A DNA stretch of 64,000 nucleotides from Thioalkalivibrio thiocyanodenitrificans ARhD 1 (GCF_000378965.1 NZ_KB900536.1:3225407-3289406), one strand, 5' to 3'. Shown: positions 1 through 9,347, counted from the stretch's first letter. The notes: generated by a model not told the origin, from the sequence alone. Translations and numbers: made by a program.

Positions 1-189
1 CGTGGTGTCGTGGCCCTGCACCACCATTCCCAGTGAATCGCCCACCAGTATGACGTCCACGGCCGCTTCGTCCAGCAGGCGGGCGAAGCCGGCGTCGTAG
101 GCGGTCAGGCAGACAATGGGTGAGCGCGCCTTGCGCATCTCCTGGAGGCGCCGGATGGTGGTGCGTGGCTGTTCGGTCTGTACACTCAT
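1..189 (-). CDS. panB: 3-methyl-2-oxobutanoate hydroxymethyltransferase, N-terminal part (cut by window edge)
   Basis: PanB transfers a hydroxymethyl group from methylenetetrahydrofolate to 3-methyl-2-oxobutanoate, the first committed step of pantothenate synthesis in the cytoplasm. The first 63 residues are visible, starting [19 protein letters not shown]. They contain the family segments [14 protein letters not shown] and [20 protein letters not shown], the latter including the Asp of the metal site. The ATG at 189 lies 39 bp after the kinase gene, so it is likely the last visible gene of the pcnB-folK-kinase-panB operon. The rest lies outside the window. Confidence 0.96.
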   Translation of the reverse strand, partial: MSVQTEQPRTTIRRLQEMRKARSPIVCLTAYDAGFARLLDEAAVDVILVGDSLGMVVQGHDTT

Positions 190-228
190 GGGTAACACCC
201 TCGCCGGCTCGTGGCGCCGACCTGACGA

Positions 229-879
229 TCACATGGCAAAAGGCAGCGGATTGAAATAATGGCGACCGGCGCCCATGCCGCGCATGAAATCCAGCAGTTG
301 CTGATAGTCGGCCTCGCGATTGACCCAGTCGATGCCGCTGGCATTGACGATCAGCAGCGGCGCATTCTCGTAATGATAGAAGAAGCCGGCATAGGCCTCA
401 CTCAGGCGGTGGAGATAGGCGCTGTCCATGAGCCGCTCGTAACTGCGTCCGCGCCGCGCCACCCGCTCCAGCAGCACCTCCACCGGGGCCTGGAGATAGA
501 TGACCAGGTCCGGCGTGGGGGCATCCAGGGTCAGTTGTTCGTAGACCTGCTCGTAGAGGCTGTGTTCCGCGTCGTCCAGGGTCACCTGGGCAAACAGGCG
601 ATCCTTCTCCACCAGAAAATCCGCCACCCGCACCGGTTTGAAGATGTCCCCCTGGCGCAGGGCGGCCAGCTGACGTACCCGCTGCATGAGAAAAAACAGT
701 TGGGTGGGCAGGGCGGCGCCCCTGGGGTCGTGGTAGAAACGCTCCAGGAACGGGTTGTCCTCCGGCGTCTCCAGGATCAGTTCGGCGTTGAAGGTGTCCG
801 CCAGGCGCCGGGCAAGGCTCGTCTTGCCCACGCCGATGGGTCCCTCCACCGCGATATAGGACGGCGTCTCCCGGCTCAT
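229..879 (-). CDS. Deoxynucleoside kinase (deoxyguanosine/deoxyadenosine kinase family)
   Basis: This 216-residue protein probably phosphorylates purine deoxynucleosides for dNTP salvage. It shows a P-loop GPIGVGKTS at residues 13-21, the segment DFLVEKDRLFA and a lid-like RRGRSYERL, all typical of the dNK/thymidine-kinase-2 family. The start was placed at MSRETPSY because homology begins there; the frame stays open far upstream only by overlapping folK. Its ATG overlaps the folK stop as ATGA, so the two are translationally coupled. A salvage kinase between folK and panB is a recurrent gammaproteobacterial arrangement. The exact nucleoside preference cannot be read from the sequence. Confidence 0.9.
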   Translation of the reverse strand: MSRETPSYIAVEGPIGVGKTSLARRLADTFNAELILETPEDNPFLERFYHDPRGAALPTQLFFLMQRVRQLAALRQGDIFKPVRVADFLVEKDRLFAQVTLDDAEHSLYEQVYEQLTLDAPTPDLVIYLQAPVEVLLERVARRGRSYERLMDSAYLHRLSEAYAGFFYHYENAPLLIVNASGIDWVNREADYQQLLDFMRGMGAGRHYFNPLPFAM

Positions 880-1382
880 GCATCCCCCCCGAGTCGCTTC
901 AGTTCCCCTCGCGGACAGCGGCGCAGCGAATCCGCCAGCAGTCCCAGACCCCGGATCTCCAGATCCGCCGGCGCAATCTCTGCCAGAGGGTACAGGACAA
1001 AGGCCCGCTCCGGGATGCCCGGATGCGGAATCCGGAGTTCCGGTGAGTCGATGCACGCGTCCCCGTAGGTCAGGATATCCAGATCCAGGGTGCGGGGGCC
1101 CCAGCGGGTGCCGTTACGCACCCGGCCATGGGTCTGTTCCACCGCCAGCAGGGCGTGCAGCAACTCCGGGGCGGCCAGTCCGGTGGCCAGGCAGGCCACC
1201 GCATTGACGTACTCGGGTTGGTCAGGCGGCCCCAGCGGGGGACTGGAATACAGGGATGAGCGGGCCGTGCAACGGGTGCGGGGCAGATGATCAAGGGCCT
1301 GAAGGGCCCGGGACACCTGACTCCGGGGGTCCTGCAGGTTGCTGCCCAGACCGATGTAGGCAATGACCTCAGTCACCGGCAT
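876..1382 (-). CDS. folK: 2-amino-4-hydroxy-6-hydroxymethyldihydropteridine pyrophosphokinase
   Basis: FolK transfers pyrophosphate from ATP to 6-hydroxymethyl-dihydropterin in folate biosynthesis. The 168-residue product starts MPVTEVIAYIGLGSNL, with the GLGSNL entry motif, and carries the HPPK signature RWGPRTLDLDILTYGD with its two metal-binding Asp residues, then IPHPGIPERAFVL. Length is typical for the family. The chosen ATG at 1382 lies 14 bp inside the end of pcnB, and the stop overlaps the kinase start, so pcnB, folK and the kinase form one tightly packed operon. An upstream in-frame ATG would add an Ala/Pro-rich stretch with no homology. Confidence 0.96.
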   Translation of the reverse strand: MPVTEVIAYIGLGSNLQDPRSQVSRALQALDHLPRTRCTARSSLYSSPPLGPPDQPEYVNAVACLATGLAAPELLHALLAVEQTHGRVRNGTRWGPRTLDLDILTYGDACIDSPELRIPHPGIPERAFVLYPLAEIAPADLEIRGLGLLADSLRRCPRGELKRLGGDA

Positions 1383-2754
1383 CGGGCCGCCGGCGGCGGG
1401 GGCGTCGCCGGCGACGGCGGCCGCCGCCGGGACTGGCACCGGTTGCGTCGGGCGCGGAGATCATGCGCCGCTGCTCGTCGGCGCTGACCTCCTGGATCGT
1501 TGTCCACCACTGGCAGCCTTCTTCCAGGGCCTCACCGGAGGCGGCCCGCAGGCAGTAGAAATCATAGGCCGCACGGAAGCGCGGATGCCCCAGCAGGCGC
1601 AATGCGCGTCCGCCCCGGCGTTGCTCGAAACGCGGCTGCATCTCCCAGATCTCGCGCATGGGCAGACCGATGCGCTTGGGGATCGAGATATGCGCTGCCT
1701 GTTCCGCCAGCACGACGCCGCCCGCCTGCTGCAGGGCCTGAAGCCAGGGGGTATCCGATTCAATGAGTCGGTCCGCGATGCGGCGCACCGGCTCCCAGAG
1801 CATGACGGCGTACAGGAAGGCCGGGTTCACACCCTTGCCCTCGTGGATGCGCTCGTCCGTGTTCTTCAGGGCGTTGGCCACGAAGGTGATAGGGAATCCG
1901 TTCTCCTCGTGCGTCAGGGATTCCTCGGTGGCCGGGAACAGATAGCGGAACAGATCGTAGCGGCGCAGCATCTCGAAGGTCTGCAGGCCGTAGCCGCCGT
2001 GGAACAGCTTGATGGCTTCGTCGAACAGACGCGCCGGCGCCACCTCGGCCAGCAGCCCGGCCATGCGGGGAATGGCCGTCTCGCACGCCGGGTCCACGCG
2101 AAAGCCCAGTTTGCCGGCAAAGCGCACCGCCCGCAGCATGCGCACCGGGTCTTCCCGGAAGCGCACCTCCGGATCGCCGATCAGGCGCAGTACCCCCTCG
2201 CGCAGGTCTGCCATGCCGCCCGCGTAGTCCACCACGGAGAAGTCACTGATGTCGTAGAACAGGGCATTGATGGTGAAATCGCGCCGCCAGGCATCCTGTT
2301 CGATGGTGCCATAGACGTTGTCGCGGATGAGGCGGCCGTCCTCGATGAGCGCATCGCCGTTCCCGCCGTCGCCGGTGTCGTCGTCGCCGCTGGCGTGCGG
2401 CGCGCGGAAGGTGGCCACCTCGATGATCTCGCGACCGAAATGCACATGGGCCAGGCGGAAGCGCCGGCCGATGAGCCGGCAGTTGCGAAACAGCCGGTTG
2501 ACCTCCTCCGGATGCGCATTGGTGGCGATGTCGAAGTCCTTGGGCTCGCGCCCCAGCAGCAGGTCACGCACGCCGCCGCCCACCAGGCAGGCCCGGAACC
2601 CGGACTCCTTCAGGCGGTAGAGGACCTTGAGGGCATTCCTGCTGATGTTGGCCCGGGAGACGCCGTGTTCGGCCCGGGGTATGACCACCGGCAAGGCGGA
2701 CGAGGCATCGGATGACGGATGGCCGTGAGGGGTGACTGTGTTGTGCTGCTCCAT
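1369..2754 (-). CDS. pcnB: Poly(A) polymerase I
   Basis: PcnB adds 3' poly(A) tails to RNA and so promotes decay. The 461-residue protein has the nucleotidyltransferase core LVGGGVRDLLLGREPKDFD (GG plus DxD metal site) near residue 57, and RDFTINALFYD and EDPVRMLRAVRFAGKLGFR further on, which distinguish PcnB from CCA-adding enzymes only by context and the long C terminus. The C terminus ends in an Arg-rich run, as expected for the RNA-binding tail. An acidic and Gly-rich insertion (SGDDDTGDGGNGD) follows the catalytic core. It heads the operon to folK, and its start faces the tRNA-Glu promoter. Confidence 0.96.
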   Translation of the reverse strand: MEQHNTVTPHGHPSSDASSALPVVIPRAEHGVSRANISRNALKVLYRLKESGFRACLVGGGVRDLLLGREPKDFDIATNAHPEEVNRLFRNCRLIGRRFRLAHVHFGREIIEVATFRAPHASGDDDTGDGGNGDALIEDGRLIRDNVYGTIEQDAWRRDFTINALFYDISDFSVVDYAGGMADLREGVLRLIGDPEVRFREDPVRMLRAVRFAGKLGFRVDPACETAIPRMAGLLAEVAPARLFDEAIKLFHGGYGLQTFEMLRRYDLFRYLFPATEESLTHEENGFPITFVANALKNTDERIHEGKGVNPAFLYAVMLWEPVRRIADRLIESDTPWLQALQQAGGVVLAEQAAHISIPKRIGLPMREIWEMQPRFEQRRGGRALRLLGHPRFRAAYDFYCLRAASGEALEEGCQWWTTIQEVSADEQRRMISAPDATGASPGGGRRRRRRPRRRRPDAGD

Positions 2755-2768
2755 TGGCCGGTTATAAT
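2741..2768 (+). promoter_or_regulatory. Sigma-70-type promoter for tRNA-Glu
   Basis: TTGTGC (2741-2746), 16 bp, then a perfect TATAAT (2763-2768). The tRNA begins 28 bp downstream. The element overlaps the start of the divergent pcnB gene. Called by inspection only. Confidence 0.6.
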
Positions 2769-2796
2769 ACCAGCTTTGCCATTTCCGTAGTCACCT

Positions 2797-2872
2797 GCTC
2801 CCTTCGTCTAGTGGTCCAGGACGTCGCCCTCTCACGGCGAAAACAGGGGTTCGAGTCCCCTAGGGAGCGCCA
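2797..2872 (+). tRNA. tRNA-Glu (anticodon CTC)
   Basis: 76-nt cloverleaf with acceptor arms GCTCCCT / AGGGAGC, discriminator G and an encoded CCA. The anticodon stem TCGCC/GGCGA encloses the loop CTCTCAC, giving anticodon CTC (reads GAG). The T arm contains GGTTCGAGTCC. Most bacteria rely on a TTC-anticodon tRNA-Glu, so a second isoacceptor is expected elsewhere on the chromosome. Confidence 0.96.
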
Positions 2873-2879
2873 ATTTTCA

Positions 2880-2975
2880 AGGTTGAAGGCGGAAGGATGA
2901 AGGTTGAATGTACCTTCGTCCCCTTCATCTGTGGTCGTCCACCGGTTTCGTATTTCCCACTTCTCACTTCCCAAG
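2880..2975. repeat. Gene-end inverted-repeat region between tRNA-Glu and hslR
   Basis: The left part is a run of GGTTGAAGG/GGATGAAGG-like units that forms a hairpin, GATGAAGG (2896-2903) with CCTTCATC (2922-2929). The right part (about 2952-2975) holds TTCCCACTTCTCACTTCCCA, one arm of the same repeat family found at 14.2, 16.1, 45.5 and 63.3 kb. It overlaps the 3' end of hslR and provides that gene's TGA stop (2964-2966). Function unknown; it may end transcription from both sides. Confidence 0.6.
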
Positions 2976-3338
2976 GAATCTTCGTATATGGCGCCGCTGG
3001 CGCTTGTCCGGGCGATGTTCCGTGCGGGGCATGGCGGCGCGCAGCAGGCGGCGCTGTTCGGCGTCGGATTCCCGGCGTGCGCGGCTCTCGGGCGTTTCCT
3101 CATAGAGGCCCTGCGCCTCGGCGGCAGGGCGGCGCTGTTCATTGAAACCGCGGACGATCACCTCCCGGGTCTCGTGGCCCCGGGTAATGCGCAGCCGGTC
3201 GCCGGGTTGCAGGGTCCGGGCCGGTTTGACCCGCTCGCCGTCCACGTGCACCTTGCCGCCGTTCACGGCCTGTGCCGCCAGTGCGCGGGTCTTGAAGAAC
3301 CGGGCGGCCCAGAGCCATTTGTCGATGCGTTGTGACAT
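2964..3338 (-). CDS. hslR: Heat-shock protein 15 (S4-domain ribosome-associated RNA-binding protein)
   Basis: Hsp15 binds free 50S subunits that still carry a nascent chain and helps recycle them. The 124-residue protein opens with the S4 domain: RIDKWLWAARFFKTR, then AVNGGKVHVDGERVKPARTLQPGD. A basic C-terminal tail follows (RPDKRQRRHIRRFLGK), typical of HslR. The start MSQRIDKW was preferred over an ATG seven codons upstream because homology begins there. It lies 68 bp after the FAD-oxidoreductase gene on the same strand. The last codons and stop (GGGAAGTGA) lie inside a gene-end repeat, so the final two residues may be recently acquired. Confidence 0.93.
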   Translation of the reverse strand: MSQRIDKWLWAARFFKTRALAAQAVNGGKVHVDGERVKPARTLQPGDRLRITRGHETREVIVRGFNEQRRPAAEAQGLYEETPESRARRESDAEQRRLLRAAMPRTEHRPDKRQRRHIRRFLGK

Positions 3339-3406
3339 GAGGGCAGCTGCAAGTGGCAAGGATGGTATGGCGTGTCTCTGCTACCGTGGGAGCAATCGGT
3401 GTTGCG

Positions 3407-4393
3407 TCACCCTGCAAGGCACTCGGACAGGGCATGGCCGCTCAGGTAGGCAGCCTCGACTCGGGGTCCCAGACACCAGTCGCCGCACAGCGACAGCCCG
3501 AGGGTTTCGTCACGCAGGAACGGGTCGCCCAGGGTGTGAATGGGCGCCGCGTGGGGCCAGAAGCGCACTTCGGTGAACACCGGGTCCAACTCTTCGAGGT
3601 CCAGGGCCTTTTCCATGGCCCGCAGCAAGTGAACCAGGACCTCCGACTCCCCGAGGTCTGCGTGCACCGCCGACCATTCCGGGGTCGCGTGCAGCACCCA
3701 GGCCTCCCGGCTGGCGCGGCCGGGCTTGCTGTTGTTGCGTGCCACCCACCCCAGCGGTGACTGACTGACATAGGCCGCATCGAAGGGCACGGGCAGGGCC
3801 GTTTCGAATCCCAGCATGACGGCCCAGCAGGCGGTGGTCTCGAAGTGCCCGATACGCCCGGCGATCTCGGGTGCTTCCGCCAGGATCAGGGACCGGGCCT
3901 GCGGTGCCGGCATGGCCAGTACCAGCTCCCCGCAACGGGCCTGCTCCTCGCCGCGTTCGTCCAGGAGCCGCCACAGGCCGTCGCTGCGTGCCACGGTGGC
4001 GATACGGGTGCCTTCACGCACATCGCAATGAGTGGCCAGATGCCGCACCAGGGCGCCCATGCTGGGTTGGGCTACGAACAGCTCGGTGAGGTCGCGGTTG
4101 AAGAAATCGCCCCGTTCCACCTCGACCACCCAGCCATGCCACGGGGCGACACGCTGCTCCGCCAGCCAGGTCTCCACCTGGGCACGGAACAGGGGATCGC
4201 GCACGGTGAAGTACTGGGCCCCGGCGTCGAACTCATAGCCCTGGGTGCGCAGGCCGCTCATGCGCCCGCCCGCCTTGATGTCCTGTTCGACGACCACCGC
4301 CTGGCGGTCCGCCAGGATCATGCCCACGGCACAGGCCATGCCGGCCATGCCGCCCCCGATGATGACTGTATCCAGTTCCCCTTGGCCGGACAT
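3407..4393 (-). CDS. FAD-dependent amine-oxidase-like (renalase-type) oxidoreductase
   Basis: A 328-residue flavoprotein. The N terminus has the Rossmann FAD motif VIIGGGMAGMACA, followed by VVVEQDIKAGGRMSG and YEFDAGAQYFTVRD, the signature of the NAD(P)/FAD-binding amine-oxidase/renalase group. Near the C terminus LSLCGDWCLGPRVEAAYLSG closes the FAD site. The substrate is unknown. The ATG at 4393 was chosen because GGGAGG lies just upstream; a TTG at 4417 would add eight residues with no support. It sits between ycgN and hslR in a same-strand cluster, a pairing that gives no clear functional hint. Confidence 0.85.
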   Translation of the reverse strand: MSGQGELDTVIIGGGMAGMACAVGMILADRQAVVVEQDIKAGGRMSGLRTQGYEFDAGAQYFTVRDPLFRAQVETWLAEQRVAPWHGWVVEVERGDFFNRDLTELFVAQPSMGALVRHLATHCDVREGTRIATVARSDGLWRLLDERGEEQARCGELVLAMPAPQARSLILAEAPEIAGRIGHFETTACWAVMLGFETALPVPFDAAYVSQSPLGWVARNNSKPGRASREAWVLHATPEWSAVHADLGESEVLVHLLRAMEKALDLEELDPVFTEVRFWPHAAPIHTLGDPFLRDETLGLSLCGDWCLGPRVEAAYLSGHALSECLAG

Positions 4394-4425
4394 CTGCCCT
4401 CCCGCGTTTGTCCTCAAGCGGGAAT

Positions 4426-4878
4426 TTACACGTCCCGCCCCGGCCAGACCACGATTCGTGTCTCAAGGGGATCCCCCTCGTCCTCGCTGACCACCCGTCC
4501 GCGCACGGAGGCGCCGGCCGCATGGACGCTGTCGGGGTCACCGGTGATCAGCGGGTGCCATGCCGGCAGTCCGCGCCCCTCGGACAGTCTGCGGTAGGAG
4601 CAGCTGGGCGGAAGCCATTGGAAATCGCCGACGTCCCCGGGCGTCAGCCGGATGCAGTCGGGTACCCGCTGCGCGCGTCCCGGGTAATCACTGCAGCGGC
4701 AGCTATGCAGGTCCAGCAGCCTGCAGGCCACGGAGGTGTGGTAGATCTCCCCGGTGTCCTCGTCCTCCAGCTTGTGCAGACAGCAGCGTCCGCAACCGTC
4801 GCACAGGGATTCCCACTGGGCCTTGCTCATCCGCGCCAGGGGCGTGCTTTCCCAGAAGGGCGGCGATCCGCGGCTCAC
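4426..4878 (-). CDS. YcgN/YkgJ family cysteine-cluster protein
   Basis: A 150-residue protein of the UPF0260 (YcgN) family. Cysteine clusters [22 protein letters not shown] and C..Y later in the chain suggest a zinc or Fe-S site; the biochemical role is not established. The segment [22 protein letters not shown] is characteristic of the family. The start overlaps the stop of the upstream 227-residue gene by 4 bp (ATGA), and the stop is 32 bp from the start of the FAD-oxidoreductase gene, so the three are probably co-transcribed. Confidence 0.88.
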   Translation of the reverse strand: MSRGSPPFWESTPLARMSKAQWESLCDGCGRCCLHKLEDEDTGEIYHTSVACRLLDLHSCRCSDYPGRAQRVPDCIRLTPGDVGDFQWLPPSCSYRRLSEGRGLPAWHPLITGDPDSVHAAGASVRGRVVSEDEGDPLETRIVVWPGRDV

Positions 4879-5558
4879 TGAATCAATGCCTCCAGGGCCT
4901 CGCTGCGCAGGATGCGTGCCCGGACTTCGTCGAAATGCGGCGGGGGTGCGTAATGGAGCATGTCCCGGCCGTTTTCACTGAGCATCAGCACCATGCCCTT
5001 GTCCGGATAGAGCCAGTACTGATCGCCGTCCGGGGTGGGCAGTCGCTGGTCAGGCTCTCCGAATCGGCGCAGGGCGATCTCCTGATCGTAGCTCGCCCTG
5101 GGCACGTAGGTGATCTCGCGAATGGGCAGTGCCATGGCCGCCGCCGCATTTGACGCGGAGAGGTTGAGCCGGCGGGCGCCGCTGGGCATGGGCTTGTCGC
5201 TCATGCCGTCGGCGGTCATGCGTGCCAGCGCCCAGTCGTCGGCATCCAGTATGACGACCAGGTTGGCCTGGAAGGGCCCGAGCTTGACCGCACCGAAGTA
5301 GGCCTCCAGGGAGCGGGTGCCGTCCGGGTGCACGAACAGCCCGAGGCTCGGGATCAGATGCAGCTTGTCACGCAGAGCGCCGAGGTGCGTCTCGCCCAGG
5401 GTGACGCCGAACACCTCGCTGGTCCGGCCATCGGGGGACACCGCCACCTGCCAGGGCAGGTCGTCGAAGTGGGTCTCGCGGGGTGTACCCCCAAGCCACC
5501 ACATGACGAGAGCCAGTACGGGCAGGGCCAGAAGCGTATAGAACAGGAACTTTTTCAT
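4875..5558 (-). CDS. Conserved hypothetical protein, N-terminally membrane anchored
   Basis: A 227-residue protein that I cannot assign to a named family. Residues 3-22 ([20 protein letters not shown]) form one N-terminal membrane segment or uncleaved signal. The remainder looks periplasmic and soluble, with no cysteine. It is translationally coupled to the YcgN-family gene (ATGA overlap), which suggests the two work together, but no function can be proposed. Codon use resembles that of its neighbours. Confidence 0.8.
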   Translation of the reverse strand: MKKFLFYTLLALPVLALVMWWLGGTPRETHFDDLPWQVAVSPDGRTSEVFGVTLGETHLGALRDKLHLIPSLGLFVHPDGTRSLEAYFGAVKLGPFQANLVVILDADDWALARMTADGMSDKPMPSGARRLNLSASNAAAAMALPIREITYVPRASYDQEIALRRFGEPDQRLPTPDGDQYWLYPDKGMVLMLSENGRDMLHYAPPPHFDEVRARILRSEALEALIQ

Positions 5559-5716
5559 GGAGATCGTGGCCGGGTTCCGGCATGCGGGCCTGCAGTGCGG
5601 GGTGGTGATGTTAGCACTCCGGTCACGGGTGTCTCCAGTTGCCGGGATTGCGGCCTCCGATCATGCAAGGCCAAAGGCGATTTCCGGCCGACCATGAGAA
5701 CGACGGACTGATCCGG

Positions 5717-7195
5717 TTACCCCAACACCCACTCCACCAGCACCAGCACCGCCCCCGTCACCACCACCAGCGCCAGCAGGCTCAGGCGCCAGCCGGCATG
5801 CACCATGTCCGGCACACTGATGCGCCCGCTGCCGAACACGATGGCATTGGGCGGCGTGGCGACCGGCAGCATGAAGGCACAGGAGGCGGCCAGGGCCACG
5901 GGCACGGTCAGCAGCAGGGCATGTTCCCCGATCGTCACCGCCAGTGCCGCGGCCAGGGGCAGCAGGGTGGCGGCGGTTGCGGTATTGCTGGTGACATGGC
6001 TGAGAAGCATGGCCGTCAGCGCCACCATGGATACCACGATCCACACCGGCCACCCGGACAGCCCGCCCAGGGCGGTGGCCACCACCTCGGACAGGCCGCT
6101 CGAGCCGATGGCGGCCCCCAGGCTCAGGCCGCCGCCCACCAGTACCAGAACGCCCCAGGGAAGCTGGCGGGTGGCATCCCAGTCCAGGAGGCTCTCGCCG
6201 CGGCCGCCGCCCGCGGGAATCAGGAACAGGGCCAGGGCGCCCAGGATGGCGATGCCGGGATCGCTCAAAGACAGACCGGGGATGAATGCGTCCAGCAGGG
6301 GCCGGGTGAGCCAGGCAAGGGCCACCGCAGTGAACACCATGGCCACGCGCCGTTCCGGCCCCGATAGGGACCCCAGCGCCTCGTGCTGTTGCCGGATCAG
6401 GGCGTCAATGCCCGCGATATGCCGGTGTGACAGGGGAAACGCGAGGCGGCACAGGACCCACCAGCAGGCGACCAGCAGCATCAGCGCCACCGGCAGGCCG
6501 ACTGCCATCCATTGCACGAACCCGATACTGACCCCGTGATGGTCCGACAGGTATCCGGCCAGCAGCGCGTTGGGCGGCGTGCCGATCAGCGTGGCCATGC
6601 CGCCGATGTTGGCGGCGAATGCGATGCCCAGCAGCAGTGCCAGCGAGAAGTTGCGCCCCTCGGCTTCGGTGACGCCCTGGTCTTCCAGCAACACAAGCAC
6701 CGAGATGCCGATGGGCAGCATGAGCGCCGCCGTGGCGGTGTTGCTCACCCACATGCTCAGGCCCGCGGTGGCGGCCATGAAGCCGCCCACCAGCTGGTCG
6801 AGCCGCTGCCCGGCTGCCCCCAGGATCAGGAGCGCGATGCGCCGGTGCAGGTTCCAGCGCTGCAGCCCCAGGGCGATGATGAATCCGCCCAGGAACAGGA
6901 AGATCAGGGGATTGGCGTAGGGTGCGGCGGCCTCGTTGATGTCCACCACCCCCAGCAGGGGCAGCAGGGCCACCGGCAGCAGGGCGGTAACGGGAATGGG
7001 CACGGCTTCCGTGACCCACCAGACGGCCATGAGGAGCGTCAGTGCGGCCACCTGCCAGGCGGGCAGGGCCATCTCTCCGGGAGGGTCTGCCCAAAGCATG
7101 AGCAGGAACAGGGTCGGACCCAGCAACAACCCGAGCCGTTGTCGCCACGGGTGCGGGGGCGGGGTTGTGCCTTGGATGTCGTTCATGGCGGACAT
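5717..7195 (-). CDS. SLC13/DASS family sodium-coupled anion transporter
   Basis: An inner-membrane carrier of about 492 residues with about 11-12 hydrophobic segments. It has the two inverted SNT motifs that bind Na+ and substrate carboxylate in this family (VSNTATAALMLPI and TSNTATAATLLPL), plus GTPPNALLAG and ATPPNAIVFGSG. Likely substrates are C4-dicarboxylates, citrate or sulfate; the sequence does not decide. The start is uncertain: ATG codons at 7195 and 7186 are both possible, without a strong ribosome site. It is transcribed alone, 215 bp downstream of the GGDEF gene. Confidence 0.9.
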   Translation of the reverse strand: MSAMNDIQGTTPPPHPWRQRLGLLLGPTLFLLMLWADPPGEMALPAWQVAALTLLMAVWWVTEAVPIPVTALLPVALLPLLGVVDINEAAAPYANPLIFLFLGGFIIALGLQRWNLHRRIALLILGAAGQRLDQLVGGFMAATAGLSMWVSNTATAALMLPIGISVLVLLEDQGVTEAEGRNFSLALLLGIAFAANIGGMATLIGTPPNALLAGYLSDHHGVSIGFVQWMAVGLPVALMLLVACWWVLCRLAFPLSHRHIAGIDALIRQQHEALGSLSGPERRVAMVFTAVALAWLTRPLLDAFIPGLSLSDPGIAILGALALFLIPAGGGRGESLLDWDATRQLPWGVLVLVGGGLSLGAAIGSSGLSEVVATALGGLSGWPVWIVVSMVALTAMLLSHVTSNTATAATLLPLAAALAVTIGEHALLLTVPVALAASCAFMLPVATPPNAIVFGSGRISVPDMVHAGWRLSLLALVVVTGAVLVLVEWVLG

Positions 7196-7410
7196 GGGGC
7201 AGCGGGCTTCATGGACCTGCATTCTGCCGCCTGCGGGGCCGTCAGGTCCAAATGCGTCCGTCCCGTGAGCCGGCGTCACACCCGATTCGCCGAATCCGCG
7301 GGCCGCGTCGCTGCCCGGATGCGGCGAAGGAGCGGACCCTGTCGGGATGTGGGTGCACGAAATGTTCCCGCCCCGGAGCGTGGTGCGGGCGTGATTTCAC
7401 AACCGGCGGC

Positions 7411-9270
7411 TCATGACGGGTGGGGGTCGACAGGTGCCTGCGGATCGGTTCTGGAGTAAAACTGATACATGGAACGACCCTGTTCCTTGGCCTGATACAT
7501 GGCCATGTCCGCGCGCGTGATCAGTGCGTCCGGGTTGTCGCCGTCATCCGGGTACAGGCTGATGCCGATACTGCCGCCCACGTGGACAGGATGGCCGTTG
7601 CTCAGCGTGAAGGGTTGGGTCAGTCGATCGAGGAGGTCCCGGGCCAGGGAGGCAATGTGGCCGGTATCGGTGACTTCCTCCACCAGCAGGATGAACTCGT
7701 CGCCGCCCCAGCGTGCCAGGGTGTCCTCCTCCCGCACCCGTTCGTGAAGCCGTTCGGCCACGGCGCGAAGCACCTCGTCCCCACAGGCATGGCCCAGCCT
7801 GTCGTTCACCTGCTTGAACTCGTTCAGGTCCAGGAACAGGATCGCCACGCGCCGGTCGCGTCTGCGGGCCAGTTCCAGGGCATGCTCCAGGCGAGCCTGC
7901 AGCAGGGTCCGATTGGGGAGGCCGGTGAGCGGATCGTAATGGGCGATGTGCTCGAGTTGTGCCTCGGCGCGGCGGCGCTCGGTGATATCCAGCCCCATGG
8001 CGAAGAAGAATTCCGGCCGACCCGAGGCTCCTTTCACCGAGTTTGCATGCCATTCCACCAGACGCTGCTCGCCATTGCGGGTCAGCACGTGGCTCTCGCG
8101 ATGCACGGGCTTGCCGCTGACCCCCATGTGCCGGAGCAGGATGTGCAGGGATTCATGCTCCTCTGGAGACACACACAGCGATGCGAAGTCGCCCCCGATG
8201 ACCTCCTCCGCCGAATAGCCGAGCGCCTCCAGCATGGCCGGGTTCATCATGCGGATGCGCCGGTGCTCGTCGAGGGCCACGAAAAAGGCGGGCGAGGCGT
8301 CCAGCACGGAACGGGAGAAGTCACGTTCGGCCCGCAGTGCATCATTGATTTCGAGCAGGCGGCGGGTGTGCTGGTTCACCTGGCGTTTGAGCAGGCGGCT
8401 GTAGAGGATCAGGCTGCCCAGCAGCAGGGTGAGGATGCCTGCCGGCAGACCGGCCCAAAACCAATCGGGGACCTTCCCTACCGACTCGCTGCGCATCCAC
8501 TTCTGCGTGATCCGCGACAGCTCGTCGGCGTCCAGGCGGGTGATGGCGGCGTTGATCTGGGAGAGCAGGGCCGTCTCGCCCCTGGCCACCGCGATGCTTA
8601 GCTGGCGGGCATAGAGCACCTCCAGCACGCGAAACCTTTCCGGACTGGCGTGGCGGTCCAGCAGATACATGCCGACCGGATAGTCCGCCGCGAAGGCGGC
8701 GATCTCGCCGCCGGCGGCCGCGCGCACCAGGAGGTCGTTGTTCTCGTAGGTTTTCAGTTCGAGGCCGGGGTGATTTTCCCGAAGGAATTCCTCCTCGAAC
8801 CCGCCCCGTGTCACCCCGACCACGGTACCGCTCAGATCCGCCGCCTCCAGTGCCGGCAGGTCGGCGGCGGCGAACAGGGCCGCGCGAAGCGGAAAGATCT
8901 CCACGCCGAAATCCAGAAAGGTTTCCCGTTCCGGGGAGCGGAAGAGGCCGCCGTGCACGTGGGCGTGGCCGTCACGTACCTGGACCAGGCTGTCGTCCCA
9001 GTCGGTCAGGGCGAAGGTCACCGGCCGCTCCATGGCCGCGCCGATGAGCTGCCAGAAATCGATCAGCAGGCCGCGCGGCTCGCCGTTGTCGTCCCGGTAG
9101 GCAAAGGGGGGCCATGCGTGATCCTGGGAGACGATGAGGGGTTCGACGTCGTTGACGACGACGGATGCCGTTGCGGCAGGTGCCAGCCCGACAAGGAGTG
9201 CCATCACCAGACCGGCCGCGCATCGGGCGCGGCGGTCTGTTCTTCGGAAACGGGCTGTTGGGGTCATCAT
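7411..9270 (-). CDS. Periplasmic-sensing diguanylate cyclase (SBP_bac_3-TM-PAS-GGDEF)
   Basis: A 619-residue signalling protein. An N-terminal signal segment is followed by a periplasmic solute-binding domain (family 3, about residues 42-262), one transmembrane helix (271-290), a PAS domain with PAC end (about 318-434, finishing GLDITERRRAE) and a GGDEF domain (445-605). The active site reads RWGGDEF (GGDEF at 522-526), so it should make cyclic di-GMP from GTP. REED lies five residues before it and forms the RxxD inhibitory site, so product inhibition is expected. No EAL domain follows. An amino-acid-like ligand may be the signal. A CRP-type site lies about 78 bp upstream. Confidence 0.93.
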   Translation of the reverse strand: MMTPTARFRRTDRRARCAAGLVMALLVGLAPAATASVVVNDVEPLIVSQDHAWPPFAYRDDNGEPRGLLIDFWQLIGAAMERPVTFALTDWDDSLVQVRDGHAHVHGGLFRSPERETFLDFGVEIFPLRAALFAAADLPALEAADLSGTVVGVTRGGFEEEFLRENHPGLELKTYENNDLLVRAAAGGEIAAFAADYPVGMYLLDRHASPERFRVLEVLYARQLSIAVARGETALLSQINAAITRLDADELSRITQKWMRSESVGKVPDWFWAGLPAGILTLLLGSLILYSRLLKRQVNQHTRRLLEINDALRAERDFSRSVLDASPAFFVALDEHRRIRMMNPAMLEALGYSAEEVIGGDFASLCVSPEEHESLHILLRHMGVSGKPVHRESHVLTRNGEQRLVEWHANSVKGASGRPEFFFAMGLDITERRRAEAQLEHIAHYDPLTGLPNRTLLQARLEHALELARRRDRRVAILFLDLNEFKQVNDRLGHACGDEVLRAVAERLHERVREEDTLARWGGDEFILLVEEVTDTGHIASLARDLLDRLTQPFTLSNGHPVHVGGSIGISLYPDDGDNPDALITRADMAMYQAKEQGRSMYQFYSRTDPQAPVDPHPS

Positions 9271-9347
9271 GTCGGGGAGAAGGCGATCCGGGGCGGTCCA
9301 GGTCCCGGGTCAGGCGGACGTTCCATGGCTGTGAGCATACCGATAAA

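Noticed and set aside
880-1056. Longer start for the deoxynucleoside kinase
   Set aside because: It would overlap folK by 180 bp with no homology; ATGA coupling at 879 is typical.
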